A stretch of DNA of 38,891 nucleotides from an uncultured Ruminococcus sp. Its GTDB lineage: Bacteria > Bacillota > Clostridia > Oscillospirales > Acutalibacteraceae. The position numbers were made by a program, and so were the translations under genes. The stretch covers positions 1-38,891 of the forward strand of contig CACZZB010000034.1 in NCBI GenBank assembly GCA_902785555.1, read 5' to 3'. The notes beneath the pieces were generated by a model that saw only the letters and a list, made by a program, of their open reading frames with translations, did not search any database and had not been told where the DNA came from. Below are positions 13,504 to 21,182 of this stretch, piece after piece. Numbering within the stretch: the first letter of the stretch is position 1; each line of letters starts with the position of its first letter.

Positions 13504-13680
13504 ATGGATTGGAAGCAGGAAACGATACTTACGCTGATAACAATACCTATCGTATCAAGTGTAATCTGTGGTATCTCGGAAGTTATCGAAAATAAGCTGA
13601 AAAGTTTACCTTACGAATATCACAACAGCTTTGAGTACCAGAGAAATCTTTACAAAGAGAGTATGGAGGAAGAATCATGA
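13504..13680 (+). CDS. 58-aa small protein with N-terminal hydrophobic helix
   Basis: The frame starts with ATG 13504 behind an excellent AAGGAGGACT site. It reads MDWKQETILTLITIPIVSSV, a short membrane-type helix, followed by a charged segment ending YKESMEEES. Its TGA overlaps the ATG of the next gene, so it is coupled. It is a plausible single-pass membrane protein. No family is recognised. Confidence 0.6.
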   Translation: MDWKQETILTLITIPIVSSVICGISEVIENKLKSLPYEYHNSFEYQRNLYKESMEEES

Positions 13681-13967
13681 GTAACGACAAAAAAATATCC
13701 GCTGTCGGTATGGGCGTACCTTCAGCGGAAACAAAAAAATATTCTACTGAAATTATAAATCATAATTCCGAAAATATCAAGAGTATTTTGGAAAAATTAA
13801 CGGAACTTTTGCAGATGACAAGAGCAGGCAAGGATATTGAAAGCATTGAACAGGCAGCGGAATATGCCGTTATCCGTTATAAAGACTGGCATGAAGTTGA
13901 TGTTCATATCGGTTGTGATAGCGGCATTGCGGCAATTTATGATATTGTCAAAAAAATTATTAAATAA
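13677..13967 (+). CDS. hypothetical 96-aa early phage protein
   Basis: This small soluble protein (MSNDKKISAVGMGVPSAE...) has a helical middle (NIKSILEKLTELLQMTRAG) and the motif DWHEVDVHIGCDSGIAA near the C-terminus. It starts inside the stop of the preceding gene (ATGA overlap). Its place among early genes just before the recombination module suggests a regulatory or accessory role. I do not recognise the family. Confidence 0.6.
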   Translation: MSNDKKISAVGMGVPSAETKKYSTEIINHNSENIKSILEKLTELLQMTRAGKDIESIEQAAEYAVIRYKDWHEVDVHIGCDSGIAAIYDIVKKIIK

Positions 13968-14060
13968 AAAATTATCCAAAAAACTTGGAATTTGACTTTT
14001 ACAGGTCGAATTTCAGGTTATTTTGGCATATATATAAAAAGTAAAGTTAGGAGAGATAAA

Positions 14061-14468
14061 ATGAATATTTATGAACTCACAGGCTATGCACTTGAATTGA
14101 TGGAGCTTCTCGATGCAGAGGAAATCGACGAACAGACCGTTCACGATACCCTCGAAAGCATTGGTGCTGATGAAAAGATAGACAGCTACTGCAAGATAAT
14201 CGAAAATTACAAAAACGATATTTCGGGGATTGACGAAGCTATCGCCCGTCTGAAAGCCCGTAAAGAACGTGCCGAAAAGAACGTTGAGCGAATGAAACAG
14301 GCTCTTGACGGATTCATGCAGGCAATCAGACAAGACAAGGCTAAAACCAAACTCTTTACTATCAGTTATCGCCCGTCATCAGCCGTTGAAGTTCTTGATG
14401 AAAGCCTTATCCCCGAAAAATTTATAGGTCCTTTCCGAGGGCGGTACGGTTGCAGGCTGTCAGCTTAA
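14061..14468 (+). CDS. Gp157-family phage protein, C-terminus frameshifted
   Basis: This is 135 aa from ATG 14061 (AGGAGAG ribosome site). Residues 1-110 match the Gp157 layout: an acidic N-terminal helix pair (YALELMELLDAEEIDEQTVH), then the coiled segment GIDEAIARLKARKERAEKNV and FTISYRPSSAVEVLDESLIP. The family normally ends in ...G..V.G..L.ENKSIQIK. Here the read frame leaves that ending, giving FIGPFRGRYGCRLSA, while the +1 frame downstream encodes LSEGGTVAGCQLKENKN up to a TGA at 14494. An out-of-frame deletion of the connecting segment explains this. Gp157 is linked to phage replication or resistance but its biochemical role is unclear. Confidence 0.8.
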   Translation: MNIYELTGYALELMELLDAEEIDEQTVHDTLESIGADEKIDSYCKIIENYKNDISGIDEAIARLKARKERAEKNVERMKQALDGFMQAIRQDKAKTKLFTISYRPSSAVEVLDESLIPEKFIGPFRGRYGCRLSA

Positions 14469-14506
14469 GGAAAACAAAAATATTCAAATAAAATGAGGTG
14501 AAATAA

Positions 14507-15157
14507 GTGGGTATACCCGTTCTGATCTACGGCAGGAGCGGTACAGGCAAATCAAGAAGTCTCAAGAATTTCGGTGAAGATGAGATAACTCTTATCAATG
14601 TTGAAAAAAAGCCTCTCCCGTTCCGAAAAAAATTCAAATATATCATCAATACGGATAATTACAACACTGTTTGCAGAGCTCTCAACGAAACTCCGTCAAA
14701 TATTGTTATTATTGATGATGCAGGCTATCTGCTGACTAATATGTTCATGCGTGAGCATTCTGCCCGTGGAAGCGGTGCAGCTACATTCGATTTATATAAT
14801 GATCTGGGTGACAGGTTCTGGAATTTGTTTGAAACCATAAAAGCCTTGCCCGACAATAAAATTGTCTATGTCATCATGCACGAGGAAGAAAATGACAGCG
14901 GTACTACAAAACTGAAAATGTTAGGCAAACTGCTTGAACAAAAAGTATGCGTTGAGGGCATGGTCACTATTGTTATCAGATGTATGTGTGATGGACAAAG
15001 ACACTATTTTTGTTTACATAATTCGGGCAGGGATATTACAAAAACTCCCGAGGATATGTTTGAAACAGATGAAATCGAAAATGACTTAAAGGCTGTTGAT
15101 TCAGCTATCAGAAAATATTATGAAATCGAGGTAAAGAAAAATGATACCACAGTATAA
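14507..15157 (+). CDS. phage AAA/RecA-like nucleotide-binding protein (Sak4-type)
   Basis: This is a 216-aa protein with Walker A GRSGTGKS at residues 9-16 and Walker B NIVIIDDAG near 65-73. The later YVIMHEEE strand fits the RecA-like core. It belongs to the short phage ATPases encoded beside DUF669 and Gp157, often grouped with Sak4 single-strand annealing proteins. The likely job is ATP-dependent recombination or replication. GTG 14507 is preceded by GAGGTGAAATAA. It overlaps the next gene by 17 bases. ATPase function is confident; the Sak4 label is inferred from size and neighbours. Confidence 0.8.
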   Translation: MGIPVLIYGRSGTGKSRSLKNFGEDEITLINVEKKPLPFRKKFKYIINTDNYNTVCRALNETPSNIVIIDDAGYLLTNMFMREHSARGSGAATFDLYNDLGDRFWNLFETIKALPDNKIVYVIMHEEENDSGTTKLKMLGKLLEQKVCVEGMVTIVIRCMCDGQRHYFCLHNSGRDITKTPEDMFETDEIENDLKAVDSAIRKYYEIEVKKNDTTV

Positions 15158-15722
15158 CGGAATGAAAGCAGAACAGACAACTTTTAATACTCCGCTTCCA
15201 GCAGGCGGTTATGTCGCAACTATAATCAATGTCAAAATCGAGAACTATTCATGGGGTTCTGTACTTGTAATAGCCTTTGACATTGCCGAGGGCGAATACA
15301 AAAACTTTTTCCGCAAACAGTTCGATTCAAACACCAATTCCGACAAAAAATGGAAAGGCACTTACAGAGCTGTTATCCCGAATGAGAAGTCACAGTATTT
15401 TGAAAATGAAAGAAAGACTTTCAACAATCTTATCTATTCTCTCGAAGACAGCAATAACGGCTATCATTATGACTGTGACGAACAGAAATTCAAGGAAAAA
15501 GCTATCGGCGTTATCTATCGCAACAAGGAATGGGAAATGAATGGCAATTCAGGATGGACTACCGAATGTGGTGCTGTCACGGATGTAAAGGCTATCCGTG
15601 AGAATACCTTTAAACCGCTCAAGGATAAGCGTCTCAAAAATAAACCGTCTGCTGCTCTTGCATCAACTTATGCTCCTTTATCAACTTATGATGATTCAAA
15701 TGATGAAGATTTGCCGTTTTGA
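15141..15722 (+). CDS. DUF669 single-strand-binding-like phage protein
   Basis: This 193-aa protein fits DUF669: LPAGGYVATIINVKIE opens a beta-rich domain, and FRKQFDSNTNSDKKWKGTYRAVIP and the FKEKAIGVIYRNKEW strand follow. DUF669 proteins sit in phage replication cassettes and are thought to bind single-stranded DNA. The C-terminus is a disordered linker that ends NDEDLPF, matching the acidic tip of bacterial SSB (DDDLPF in Bacillus), which recruits partner enzymes. That strongly supports an SSB role. It is encoded between the Sak4-like ATPase and the primase-helicase. Confidence 0.85.
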   Translation: MIPQYNGMKAEQTTFNTPLPAGGYVATIINVKIENYSWGSVLVIAFDIAEGEYKNFFRKQFDSNTNSDKKWKGTYRAVIPNEKSQYFENERKTFNNLIYSLEDSNNGYHYDCDEQKFKEKAIGVIYRNKEWEMNGNSGWTTECGAVTDVKAIRENTFKPLKDKRLKNKPSAALASTYAPLSTYDDSNDEDLPF

Positions 15723-15737
15723 TTTTGAGGTGCAATT

Positions 15738-17720
15738 ATGAAATTTGATGGAAATGAACTCAGAAAAGCTGTAAATATCCTGAAGCCAAACGGAGAACTC
15801 TTTGAGATTCGCTTCATCGGCAACAGCGGCAGGCTCAATTACAGCGGATATTTTACAAGTGCCGATACCCTTGTCAGGGAGCTTTCACGGCTGAATCCCA
15901 CAGAAAACGGCAATTTTTACATAACTCTCAACAACATCAATTCAGCCTGCTATTCACGTCAGCAAAGAGATGTTTTTGTCAAAAACTGCAAGGTCACTAC
16001 AAGCGACAATGATATTTTTGGCTATGAATGGCTTATGCTCGACTTTGACCCAAAAAGACCAAGCGGGACTTCTTCAAGTGACGCTGAACTTGAAATTGCC
16101 CATCAAAAGGCTGTTCGGGTATATAAATATCTCAATGAACGTGGATTTAATCAGCCTGTTGTCGCTGTTTCAGGTAACGGCTACCATCTGCTGTACAGTA
16201 TCCGTATGCAGAATACCACCGAAAACAGCCGTCTTATTGAGAATACTCTCAAAACACTCAATACTCTTTTCGGTGAAGATAATATTGATATTGATACAAA
16301 AGTGTATAATCCGTCAAGGATATGCAAGCTTTACGGAACTTTTGCTCAAAAGGGTGCGGATACTTCCGAAAGACCTCACCGTTTATCGAAAATAATTTTC
16401 ATGCCGAATGAGATAAAAGTAAATTCAAAGAGTCTGCTCGAAGATATTGTAAAGATTATCCCGACACAGCCCGAAGCTCCGCAAAAATACAACAATTACA
16501 ATCCCAATAAATTTGAGTTGGAAAATTGGCTGAATGAGCATAATATCAACACACAGAAGAATGATTTCAACGGCGGCACAAAGTATATTCTTGAACAATG
16601 CCCTTTTGATTCAAACCACAAGGGAAAGGACGCTTGTCTGATACAGCTTCCAAACGGTGCGATATGCTTTCACTGCTTTCATCAGTCATGCTCCGACAAG
16701 AAATGGAAAGATTTCCGTGAATTTTTCGAGCCTGACGCATATCAGAAAAAAGAATACCATCAACCGAACAGGAATTTGCCTGATGTACCGTCAAGAAATG
16801 CAGTCGGCAAGCCGATTTTTCTTACTCCCGAATATATACGGAATATGCCGTCTCCGCCCGAGGAATTTATCAAAACAGGTATTTATATTCTCGACAAGAA
16901 ATTAAGAGGACTGAAAAAAGGCTTTGTAACGTGTCTTTCGGGGTTGCGTGCAAGCGGTAAGTCAAGCCTTATCTCACAAATAGCAATTGAATCCGCTCAA
17001 CAGAATTACAGAACTGCACTCTATTCGGGTGAGCTTACTCCGAAGAATCTCCTGAAATGGCTTGTTCTTCAATCGGCAGGCAAGGACAACGTCTATCAGA
17101 CGGGTTACGAAAATTATTATCTTCCGAAGCCTATGGTCGAGGAAACTGTCTGTAAATTCCTCGAAGACAAAATATTTCTCTACAACAACGATTACGGCAA
17201 TAAATTTGAGTTTGTCATTGATAATCTCCAAAAATGCGTTGACGAACATAAGGTTGACCTGATTATTCTCGACAATCTGATGACATTGGATATTTCCTCG
17301 CTTGATTATGATTTTTACCAAAGGCAGAGTAAGTTTGTAGGTGAACTTGAGGATTTCGCCAAGAAGAACAATATACATATAATATTCGTGGCTCATCCCC
17401 GCAAATCTCAAGGATTTTTGCGACTTGACGATATATCAGGCTCAAATGATATAGTAAACCGAGTTGATAATGCAATTATAATGCACCGAGTCAATACTGA
17501 TTTTCAGATACTTACAAAGCAAACTCTCCATTGGAAGCAGGATAATCCGATATACGATTCAACGAATGTTATAGAGGTCTGCAAAGACCGTGACGGCGGT
17601 GTGCAGGACTTGTTTATCCCGTTGTATTTCGAGATTGAAACAAAACGCCTTAAAAATCACGAAAATGAAAATAAGGTTTACGGTGATATGGGGGAATTTG
17701 ATGATGACCTGCCATTCTGA
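15738..17720 (+). CDS. primase-helicase fusion (AEP-type primase + DnaB/RecA-like helicase)
   Basis: This is a 660-aa replication protein. The N-terminal primase-polymerase-like domain shows WLMLDFDP (D102, D104), AVSGNGYHLLYSI (H150) and DTKVYNPSRICKLYGT. A zinc-binding segment follows near 290-330 (CPFDSNH ... CFHCFHQSC). The C-terminal RecA/DnaB-like ATPase has Walker A LRASGKSS near 402 and Walker B LIILDNLM near 510. Primer synthesis and unwinding would thus be in one chain. The last residues are GEFDDDLPF, again an SSB-like acidic tip, just like the DUF669 protein encoded 15 bases upstream. It looks full length. Confidence 0.88.
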   Translation: MKFDGNELRKAVNILKPNGELFEIRFIGNSGRLNYSGYFTSADTLVRELSRLNPTENGNFYITLNNINSACYSRQQRDVFVKNCKVTTSDNDIFGYEWLMLDFDPKRPSGTSSSDAELEIAHQKAVRVYKYLNERGFNQPVVAVSGNGYHLLYSIRMQNTTENSRLIENTLKTLNTLFGEDNIDIDTKVYNPSRICKLYGTFAQKGADTSERPHRLSKIIFMPNEIKVNSKSLLEDIVKIIPTQPEAPQKYNNYNPNKFELENWLNEHNINTQKNDFNGGTKYILEQCPFDSNHKGKDACLIQLPNGAICFHCFHQSCSDKKWKDFREFFEPDAYQKKEYHQPNRNLPDVPSRNAVGKPIFLTPEYIRNMPSPPEEFIKTGIYILDKKLRGLKKGFVTCLSGLRASGKSSLISQIAIESAQQNYRTALYSGELTPKNLLKWLVLQSAGKDNVYQTGYENYYLPKPMVEETVCKFLEDKIFLYNNDYGNKFEFVIDNLQKCVDEHKVDLIILDNLMTLDISSLDYDFYQRQSKFVGELEDFAKKNNIHIIFVAHPRKSQGFLRLDDISGSNDIVNRVDNAIIMHRVNTDFQILTKQTLHWKQDNPIYDSTNVIEVCKDRDGGVQDLFIPLYFEIETKRLKNHENENKVYGDMGEFDDDLPF

Positions 17721-18042
17721 CAGAATCAAAATTCTTACTGATAGGGCTAAAAACAATAATACATATACTGATGACCTTGATATCGGTGAAAGTGCATATC
17801 TTTTGGGACTTATAAGTGCTATAAATCTCTATAATCAGAAAATCATTGACAGAGATGAACTTTTATTTCGACAGAAGCAGCTTCAATCACAGCTTGAGAT
17901 TTACTATATCCACTGTGAATTGTACGAATATCACGCAAATCTCCGAAATAAATATAGTCCTGTTCTGACCGATGCAGAGCAAAACGGCTGTCCGCTATGC
18001 AAAAAATTGATAAGGATATTTGACGGGAGGGATTCCGATTGA
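17701..18042 (+). CDS. hypothetical 113-aa early phage protein
   Basis: From ATG 17701 (or 17704) behind GGGGG the frame reads MMTCHSDRIKILTDRAKNNN, with a helical body (LLFRQKQLQSQLEIYYIHCELYEYHANL) and a C-terminal CPLC pair. It overlaps the end of the primase-helicase gene and ends overlapping the next start, so it is part of the early operon. Upstream in-frame codons fall inside the primase gene and are rejected. No family is recognised. Confidence 0.6.
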   Translation: MMTCHSDRIKILTDRAKNNNTYTDDLDIGESAYLLGLISAINLYNQKIIDRDELLFRQKQLQSQLEIYYIHCELYEYHANLRNKYSPVLTDAEQNGCPLCKKLIRIFDGRDSD

Positions 18043-18275
18043 AAAAGAAAAAAATACCCTACAGGGTTTATCGAAAATATTATCTCAATGCCGAGGATAT
18101 CGAAGACAGCTTTGAGGAAAATTGGGAATTTGCAGGCTCTACTTATGCAGTTTCCGAGAAGCAGGCTATTAATAATGTAAGGAACAGACTTATGGGCAAC
18201 ATCTCCCAATACAAGCCTGTTGCAGTCGGAGGACATTGGGAGAACGGATATTATTGGAGGGCGGTTCAGGCATGA
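18039..18275 (+). CDS. conserved-type 78-aa phage protein
   Basis: TTG 18039 follows GGGAGGGATTCCGA and overlaps the preceding stop by 4 bases. The protein starts MKKKKIPYRVYRKYYLNAED and carries AGSTYAVSEKQAINNVRNRL, then a Trp/Tyr-rich end (GHWENGYYWRA). It looks like a compact, single-domain early protein. Function is unknown. Confidence 0.6.
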   Translation: MKKKKIPYRVYRKYYLNAEDIEDSFEENWEFAGSTYAVSEKQAINNVRNRLMGNISQYKPVAVGGHWENGYYWRAVQA

Positions 18276-18739
18276 ATACCAAAGAACTTGAACAAGCTCT
18301 CTCGACTCTGACTCTGATCGTGGATACCCGTGAGCATGATACTGAATCCTCTCGTCACAGGATAAGAAATATCAGCTTTCCGTACATCCGTCAGAAACTC
18401 GATTTCGGGGACTATAGCTGTAAAATAACTCTCGCTGACGGCAAAGATATCAACTTTTCAGATATCTTTGCTGTTGAGCGGAAAATGAATCTTGATGAAT
18501 TGGCTTTGTGCTTCGGGGCGGAACGTGATAGGTTTGAGAGAGAGTTTATCCGTGCCAAAGACAAAAATGCAAGATACAAGTCAAGAATGTCCCCGAATGC
18601 CCTTGTAGCTTCAATGATAACGTGGCTCATAAGATATGATTGTCAGATAATCATGTGTGACGAGCTTATTTCGGGGAGAATAATCAAAGAAATTCTTTAC
18701 CGTGAGACGAAAAATTACCTGAATAATTCTACTCTTTGA
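18272..18739 (+). CDS. ERCC4-type (XPF-like) nuclease
   Basis: This 155-aa protein has the ERCC4 nuclease core. LIVDTREHD carries the first acidic residues, then KLDFGDYSC, and IFAVERKMNLDELALCFG is the catalytic ERK motif. A C-terminal helical part (ALVASMITWLIRYDCQIIMCD) completes the fold. XPF-type nucleases cut branched DNA, so this enzyme probably acts in phage recombination or fork processing. ATG 18272 lies within the end of the upstream gene and follows GGAGGGCGG. It lacks the helix-hairpin-helix tail of cellular XPF, which is normal for the phage form. Confidence 0.85.
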   Translation: MNTKELEQALSTLTLIVDTREHDTESSRHRIRNISFPYIRQKLDFGDYSCKITLADGKDINFSDIFAVERKMNLDELALCFGAERDRFEREFIRAKDKNARYKSRMSPNALVASMITWLIRYDCQIIMCDELISGRIIKEILYRETKNYLNNSTL

Positions 18740-18786
18740 GGTCGAAAAAAGATATTTCAGGCAGATAGATAATAGGTGGTGAGGAG

Positions 18787-19464
18787 ATGAGTGAGGGATT
18801 CATAGCCATTGATAATGATATTTTCGACAGTATCCTGAAACTTGAGTTGAACGGTTCGGAGCTGAGAATAGTTTTGATGATTCTCAAATACACGCTCGGT
18901 TTTCGTAGGGATACTCATAAAATGACGGCTGAATTTATAGCTGACGGTCTGAACATACCATTGGTAACTGTTAAGAGGTCGCTTAAATCCTTGGCTGAAA
19001 AAAATATTATTATTCTTCAAAGGCAATTTAAAGGTATCAATTATGATACTTTGGGAATAAAAAAAGGTATCGAAAATGATACTTTGGAGAATGAAAAAGG
19101 TATCAAAAATGATACTTTGGAAAGTGCCGAAAGTATCAAAAATGATACTTTAAAGGTATCAAAAATGATACCCAAGAAAGAAAAATATAAAGAAAGTACG
19201 TGTACGGTACACGCACCTGAATTTTCGGAAGTGGCTGAATACTTTTCATCTCGTGGTTACGGTAATGAAGTTGCAAGAAATTTTTTCGATTACAACGAAG
19301 CCCTTGATTGGAGTGTTCATGGTCAGCCGATAAAAAAATGGAAGGTATTTGCCGACAGGTGGATGAAAAAAGAAAATACATACGGCGGTTGCACTATATC
19401 ACCGACACTGACGGAGAGTGAAACGGATATCTGGGGCAAGCCGATTAAGCCTGACTGGGAATAA
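18787..19464 (+). CDS. lambda-O-like replication initiator with origin iterons inside the gene
   Basis: This is a 225-aa protein. Residues 1-80 form the phage replication protein O N-terminal winged helix (FIAIDNDIFDSILKLELNGS, then LKYTLGFRRDTHKMTAEFI and VKRSLKSLAEKNII). A repetitive central region follows (GI-N-DTL units, residues about 83-128), then a C-terminal domain (EVAEYFSSRGYGNEVARNFF ... WMKKENTYGG). As in lambda O, the central region is encoded by iterons that probably are the replication origin. GGTGAGGAG precedes ATG 18787. It should bind these iterons and load the helicase encoded upstream. Confidence 0.85.
   Translation: MSEGFIAIDNDIFDSILKLELNGSELRIVLMILKYTLGFRRDTHKMTAEFIADGLNIPLVTVKRSLKSLAEKNIIILQRQFKGINYDTLGIKKGIENDTLENEKGIKNDTLESAESIKNDTLKVSKMIPKKEKYKESTCTVHAPEFSEVAEYFSSRGYGNEVARNFFDYNEALDWSVHGQPIKKWKVFADRWMKKENTYGGCTISPTLTESETDIWGKPIKPDWE
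19033..19172. repeat. five palindromic 18-bp iterons, candidate phage replication origin
   Basis: Near-identical copies of GGTATCAAAAATGATACT occur at 19033-19050, 19066-19083, 19099-19116, 19132-19149 and 19155-19172. Start-to-start spacing is 33, 33, 33 and 23 bases. Each copy is itself an inverted repeat (GGTATC / GATACC). The first four are in one reading frame and the fifth is in another, yet its DNA is a perfect palindrome. DNA binding rather than protein sequence is therefore conserved. The purine-rich AT tract that follows (19173-19196) may be the unwinding region. Confidence 0.8.
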
Positions 19465-19495
19465 ATTAAGAATGAGGAGTTAGAAGTGAGGAGTG

Positions 19496-19867
19496 ATGAA
19501 AATGAGTGATACAAGAATAGAAATGCCCTGCGGTACGGGAAAAACGATTGGATTTTGGAGAACGATTTGCTTGCCAAGCTATCCGCCACAGTACAGATAT
19601 GAGTGTAGCAAATGTAGTGTTTGTTCCAAAGAAATGAGCAATTATTGTCCTTATTGCGGGGCTGAAATGCAATTTCTTGAAAGAGAGTTTTATTCGGAAG
19701 TACAGCTTGACGTTGAGATGAAACGCAAACAGTGTTTTGCTGATGACATGGAACTTGAAAAGATTAGCTGTAAACAGTGCCGCTATAATACAGGCAGATG
19801 TGACGATTGCCTTTTGGAACACAGCAAAGAATGTCCCAAATATGAGGAGAGTGAAGAAAATGATTGA
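19496..19867 (+). CDS. zinc-ribbon phage protein with two Cys clusters
   Basis: This is a 123-aa protein. An N-terminal zinc ribbon reads YECSKCSVCSKEMSNYCPYCGAEM. A second cysteine cluster near residues 88-113 reads CKQCRYNTGRCDDCLLEHSK then C. The first motif is common in small early proteins of Clostridial phages. Starts at 19496 and 19502 are both possible behind GAGGAGT. It ends overlapping the alpha-CTD-like gene. Nucleic-acid or protein binding is likely from the fold; the role is unknown. Confidence 0.65.
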   Translation: MKMSDTRIEMPCGTGKTIGFWRTICLPSYPPQYRYECSKCSVCSKEMSNYCPYCGAEMQFLEREFYSEVQLDVEMKRKQCFADDMELEKISCKQCRYNTGRCDDCLLEHSKECPKYEESEEND

Positions 19868-20159
19868 AATACAAGGAATATCAAAGCGTACACTGGTGTT
19901 AGCAGAAGCCATGAATCACCCGATAGAAGATTTACACCTTACCACTGCTGCTTTCAATGCACTTGACAGGTGGCAAAAATATAAAAAGGGCAAAAATACC
20001 ATTGGGGCAGTTTATTTAAAAAGTATAAACGAGGGCTTAAAAAGTATCAGAAATATCGGTGACAAAATCGAAGCGGAAATCGAACAGGCATTGACGGAAT
20101 ACTTTGCAAATTGCCTTTCGAGAATAAATATGGAGAGTGAAGATGATGGAACAGCTTAA
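19860..20159 (+). CDS. free-standing RNA polymerase alpha C-terminal-domain-like protein
   Basis: This 99-aa protein matches the alphaCTD of RNA polymerase nearly throughout. The pattern HPIEDLHLTTAAFNALDRW is followed by NTIGAVYLKS and LKSIRNIGDKIEAEIEQAL. In E. coli numbering the DNA-contacting N268, G296 and K298 positions are kept (N33, G67, K69), but the key R265 is replaced by Ala30 and S299 by Ile. There is no assembly (NTD) domain. It could modulate promoter use or bind host activators or UP elements. ATG 19860 overlaps the upstream stop. The fold call is confident, the function is inferred. Confidence 0.7.
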   Translation: MIEIQGISKRTLVLAEAMNHPIEDLHLTTAAFNALDRWQKYKKGKNTIGAVYLKSINEGLKSIRNIGDKIEAEIEQALTEYFANCLSRINMESEDDGTA

Positions 20160-20361
20160 ACCTTGCCCGTTCTGTAACGGTGAAGCTAATACATGCGTTG
20201 AGGTCTATGCAAACAGAGTTGAAATTGAGGTTGGTTGTAAGGTATGTGGCTTTTGGTTTACGGATTTTGCAATCGAAGGTTCAAGCTTTAATATGCTTAA
20301 GGAATCCGAAGACAAATTGATTGCCAGATGGAACAGGAGAGCCGACAATGAAGATATATAA
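20143..20361 (+). CDS. Lar-like restriction alleviation/zinc-finger protein
   Basis: This 72-aa protein begins MMEQLKPCPFCNGEA and has a second pair in GCKVCGFW, then IARWNRRA at the end. CPFCG...C.C...AW.NRR is the pattern of the Lar family, named for the Rac prophage protein that relieves type I restriction. Many such small proteins are untested. The start is ATG 20143 behind GGAGAGTG, or 20146. It overlaps the alpha-CTD-like gene. Confidence 0.75.
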   Translation: MMEQLKPCPFCNGEANTCVEVYANRVEIEVGCKVCGFWFTDFAIEGSSFNMLKESEDKLIARWNRRADNEDI

Positions 20362-20390
20362 AGCAATCGAAAAGAAAAAAAGTGAGTAAA

Positions 20391-20741
20391 ATGAACGCTG
20401 TTTGGTTGACAGATTATGATTGGCGTACAGACAAAAATTACGATTGTCCGTGTTGTCCTGAATGTAAAGAACCAATATGGAAACATGAAGACGGTAAATA
20501 CAGATGTCCTTCATGCGGTGAAGTTATCTCGATAGATGAAAAAATGCTGGAATGGTTCAAAGCACGTGAGGAAACAAAGACAGAATACCTTGATTGCCCG
20601 AAACTCACGTCAGATGGAATGACACGTGGCTGTGACGGTAAAAACTGTGTTGAAACCCATTACATGAGAAATCTTGTTACGCTTGAATGGCAGACCTGTT
20701 GGGGCGAATGCAGTATTTGCGGAATGAAATTTATTGTGTAA
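20391..20741 (+). CDS. cysteine-rich zinc-binding phage protein
   Basis: This 116-aa protein has several CxxC pairs: CPCCPECKE, CPSCGE, then CDGKNC and a terminal ECSICGMKF. They suggest two zinc sites. The start is uncertain, ATG 20391 or GTG 20382, since ribosome sites are weak here. A tiny frame (20348-20389) lies just upstream and is probably not a gene. It is flanked by Lar-like and YopX genes in the accessory early region. Function is not known. Confidence 0.6.
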   Translation: MNAVWLTDYDWRTDKNYDCPCCPECKEPIWKHEDGKYRCPSCGEVISIDEKMLEWFKAREETKTEYLDCPKLTSDGMTRGCDGKNCVETHYMRNLVTLEWQTCWGECSICGMKFIV

Positions 20742-20756
20742 AGGAGAGAATGACAA

Positions 20757-21182
20757 ATGAGAGAGATACTTTTCAGAGGAAAAACTGTTTGTGATGGTGA
20801 CTGGATTTATGGCGGTATCACTTGGAATCCGTCAAGAAAGAAAATGTTTATCCATAGTGATTTTGAAGATGGTGAAGTTATCCCTAAAACCGTCGGGCAG
20901 TACACAGGCTTGACCGACAAGAACGGCACAAAGATTTTTGAGGGGGATATCGTCAAAATTATTGATGGAAAAGAAATTTTTATTGCGGCTGTAAAGTTTG
21001 GCGACTATAATCAGCCCGATAAAATACTCAAAACGCACATAGGATTTTATTTCGATATTGCCAATTTGGCATCTTATAGAAAAGATATGGGATATTGGTT
21101 TGGCAAAACATTCAGTGAAATAGAAGTCATCGGCAACGTCCACGACAATCCTGAATTAATGGAGGTAAATCAAAATGGATAA
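20757..21182 (+). CDS. YopX family protein
   Basis: This is a 141-aa protein with the full YopX pattern: MREILFRGKTV...GDWIYGG at the start, VGQYTGLTDKNGTKIFEGDIVK in the middle (a beta-barrel core) and EVIGNVHDNPELM at the end. YopX proteins are common in Firmicutes phages and plasmids and their function is unknown. AAGGAGAG precedes ATG 20757. It overlaps the next gene by 8 bases. Confidence 0.92.
   Translation: MREILFRGKTVCDGDWIYGGITWNPSRKKMFIHSDFEDGEVIPKTVGQYTGLTDKNGTKIFEGDIVKIIDGKEIFIAAVKFGDYNQPDKILKTHIGFYFDIANLASYRKDMGYWFGKTFSEIEVIGNVHDNPELMEVNQNG

Noticed and set aside
19033..19172. Possible CRISPR array because of regularly spaced repeats
   Set aside because: The repeats are 18-base palindromes separated by only 5-15 bases, lie in an intact coding frame and have no cas genes nearby.
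19465..19495. GAGGAGTTAGAAGTGAGGAG purine-rich repeats as a mobile repeat element
   Set aside because: The stretch is short and acts simply as overlapping ribosome sites for the zinc-ribbon gene; no second copy was seen in the window.
20348..20389. 13-codon frame before the Cys-rich gene
   Set aside because: It is too short, has no clear ribosome site and lies in an AT-rich gap.
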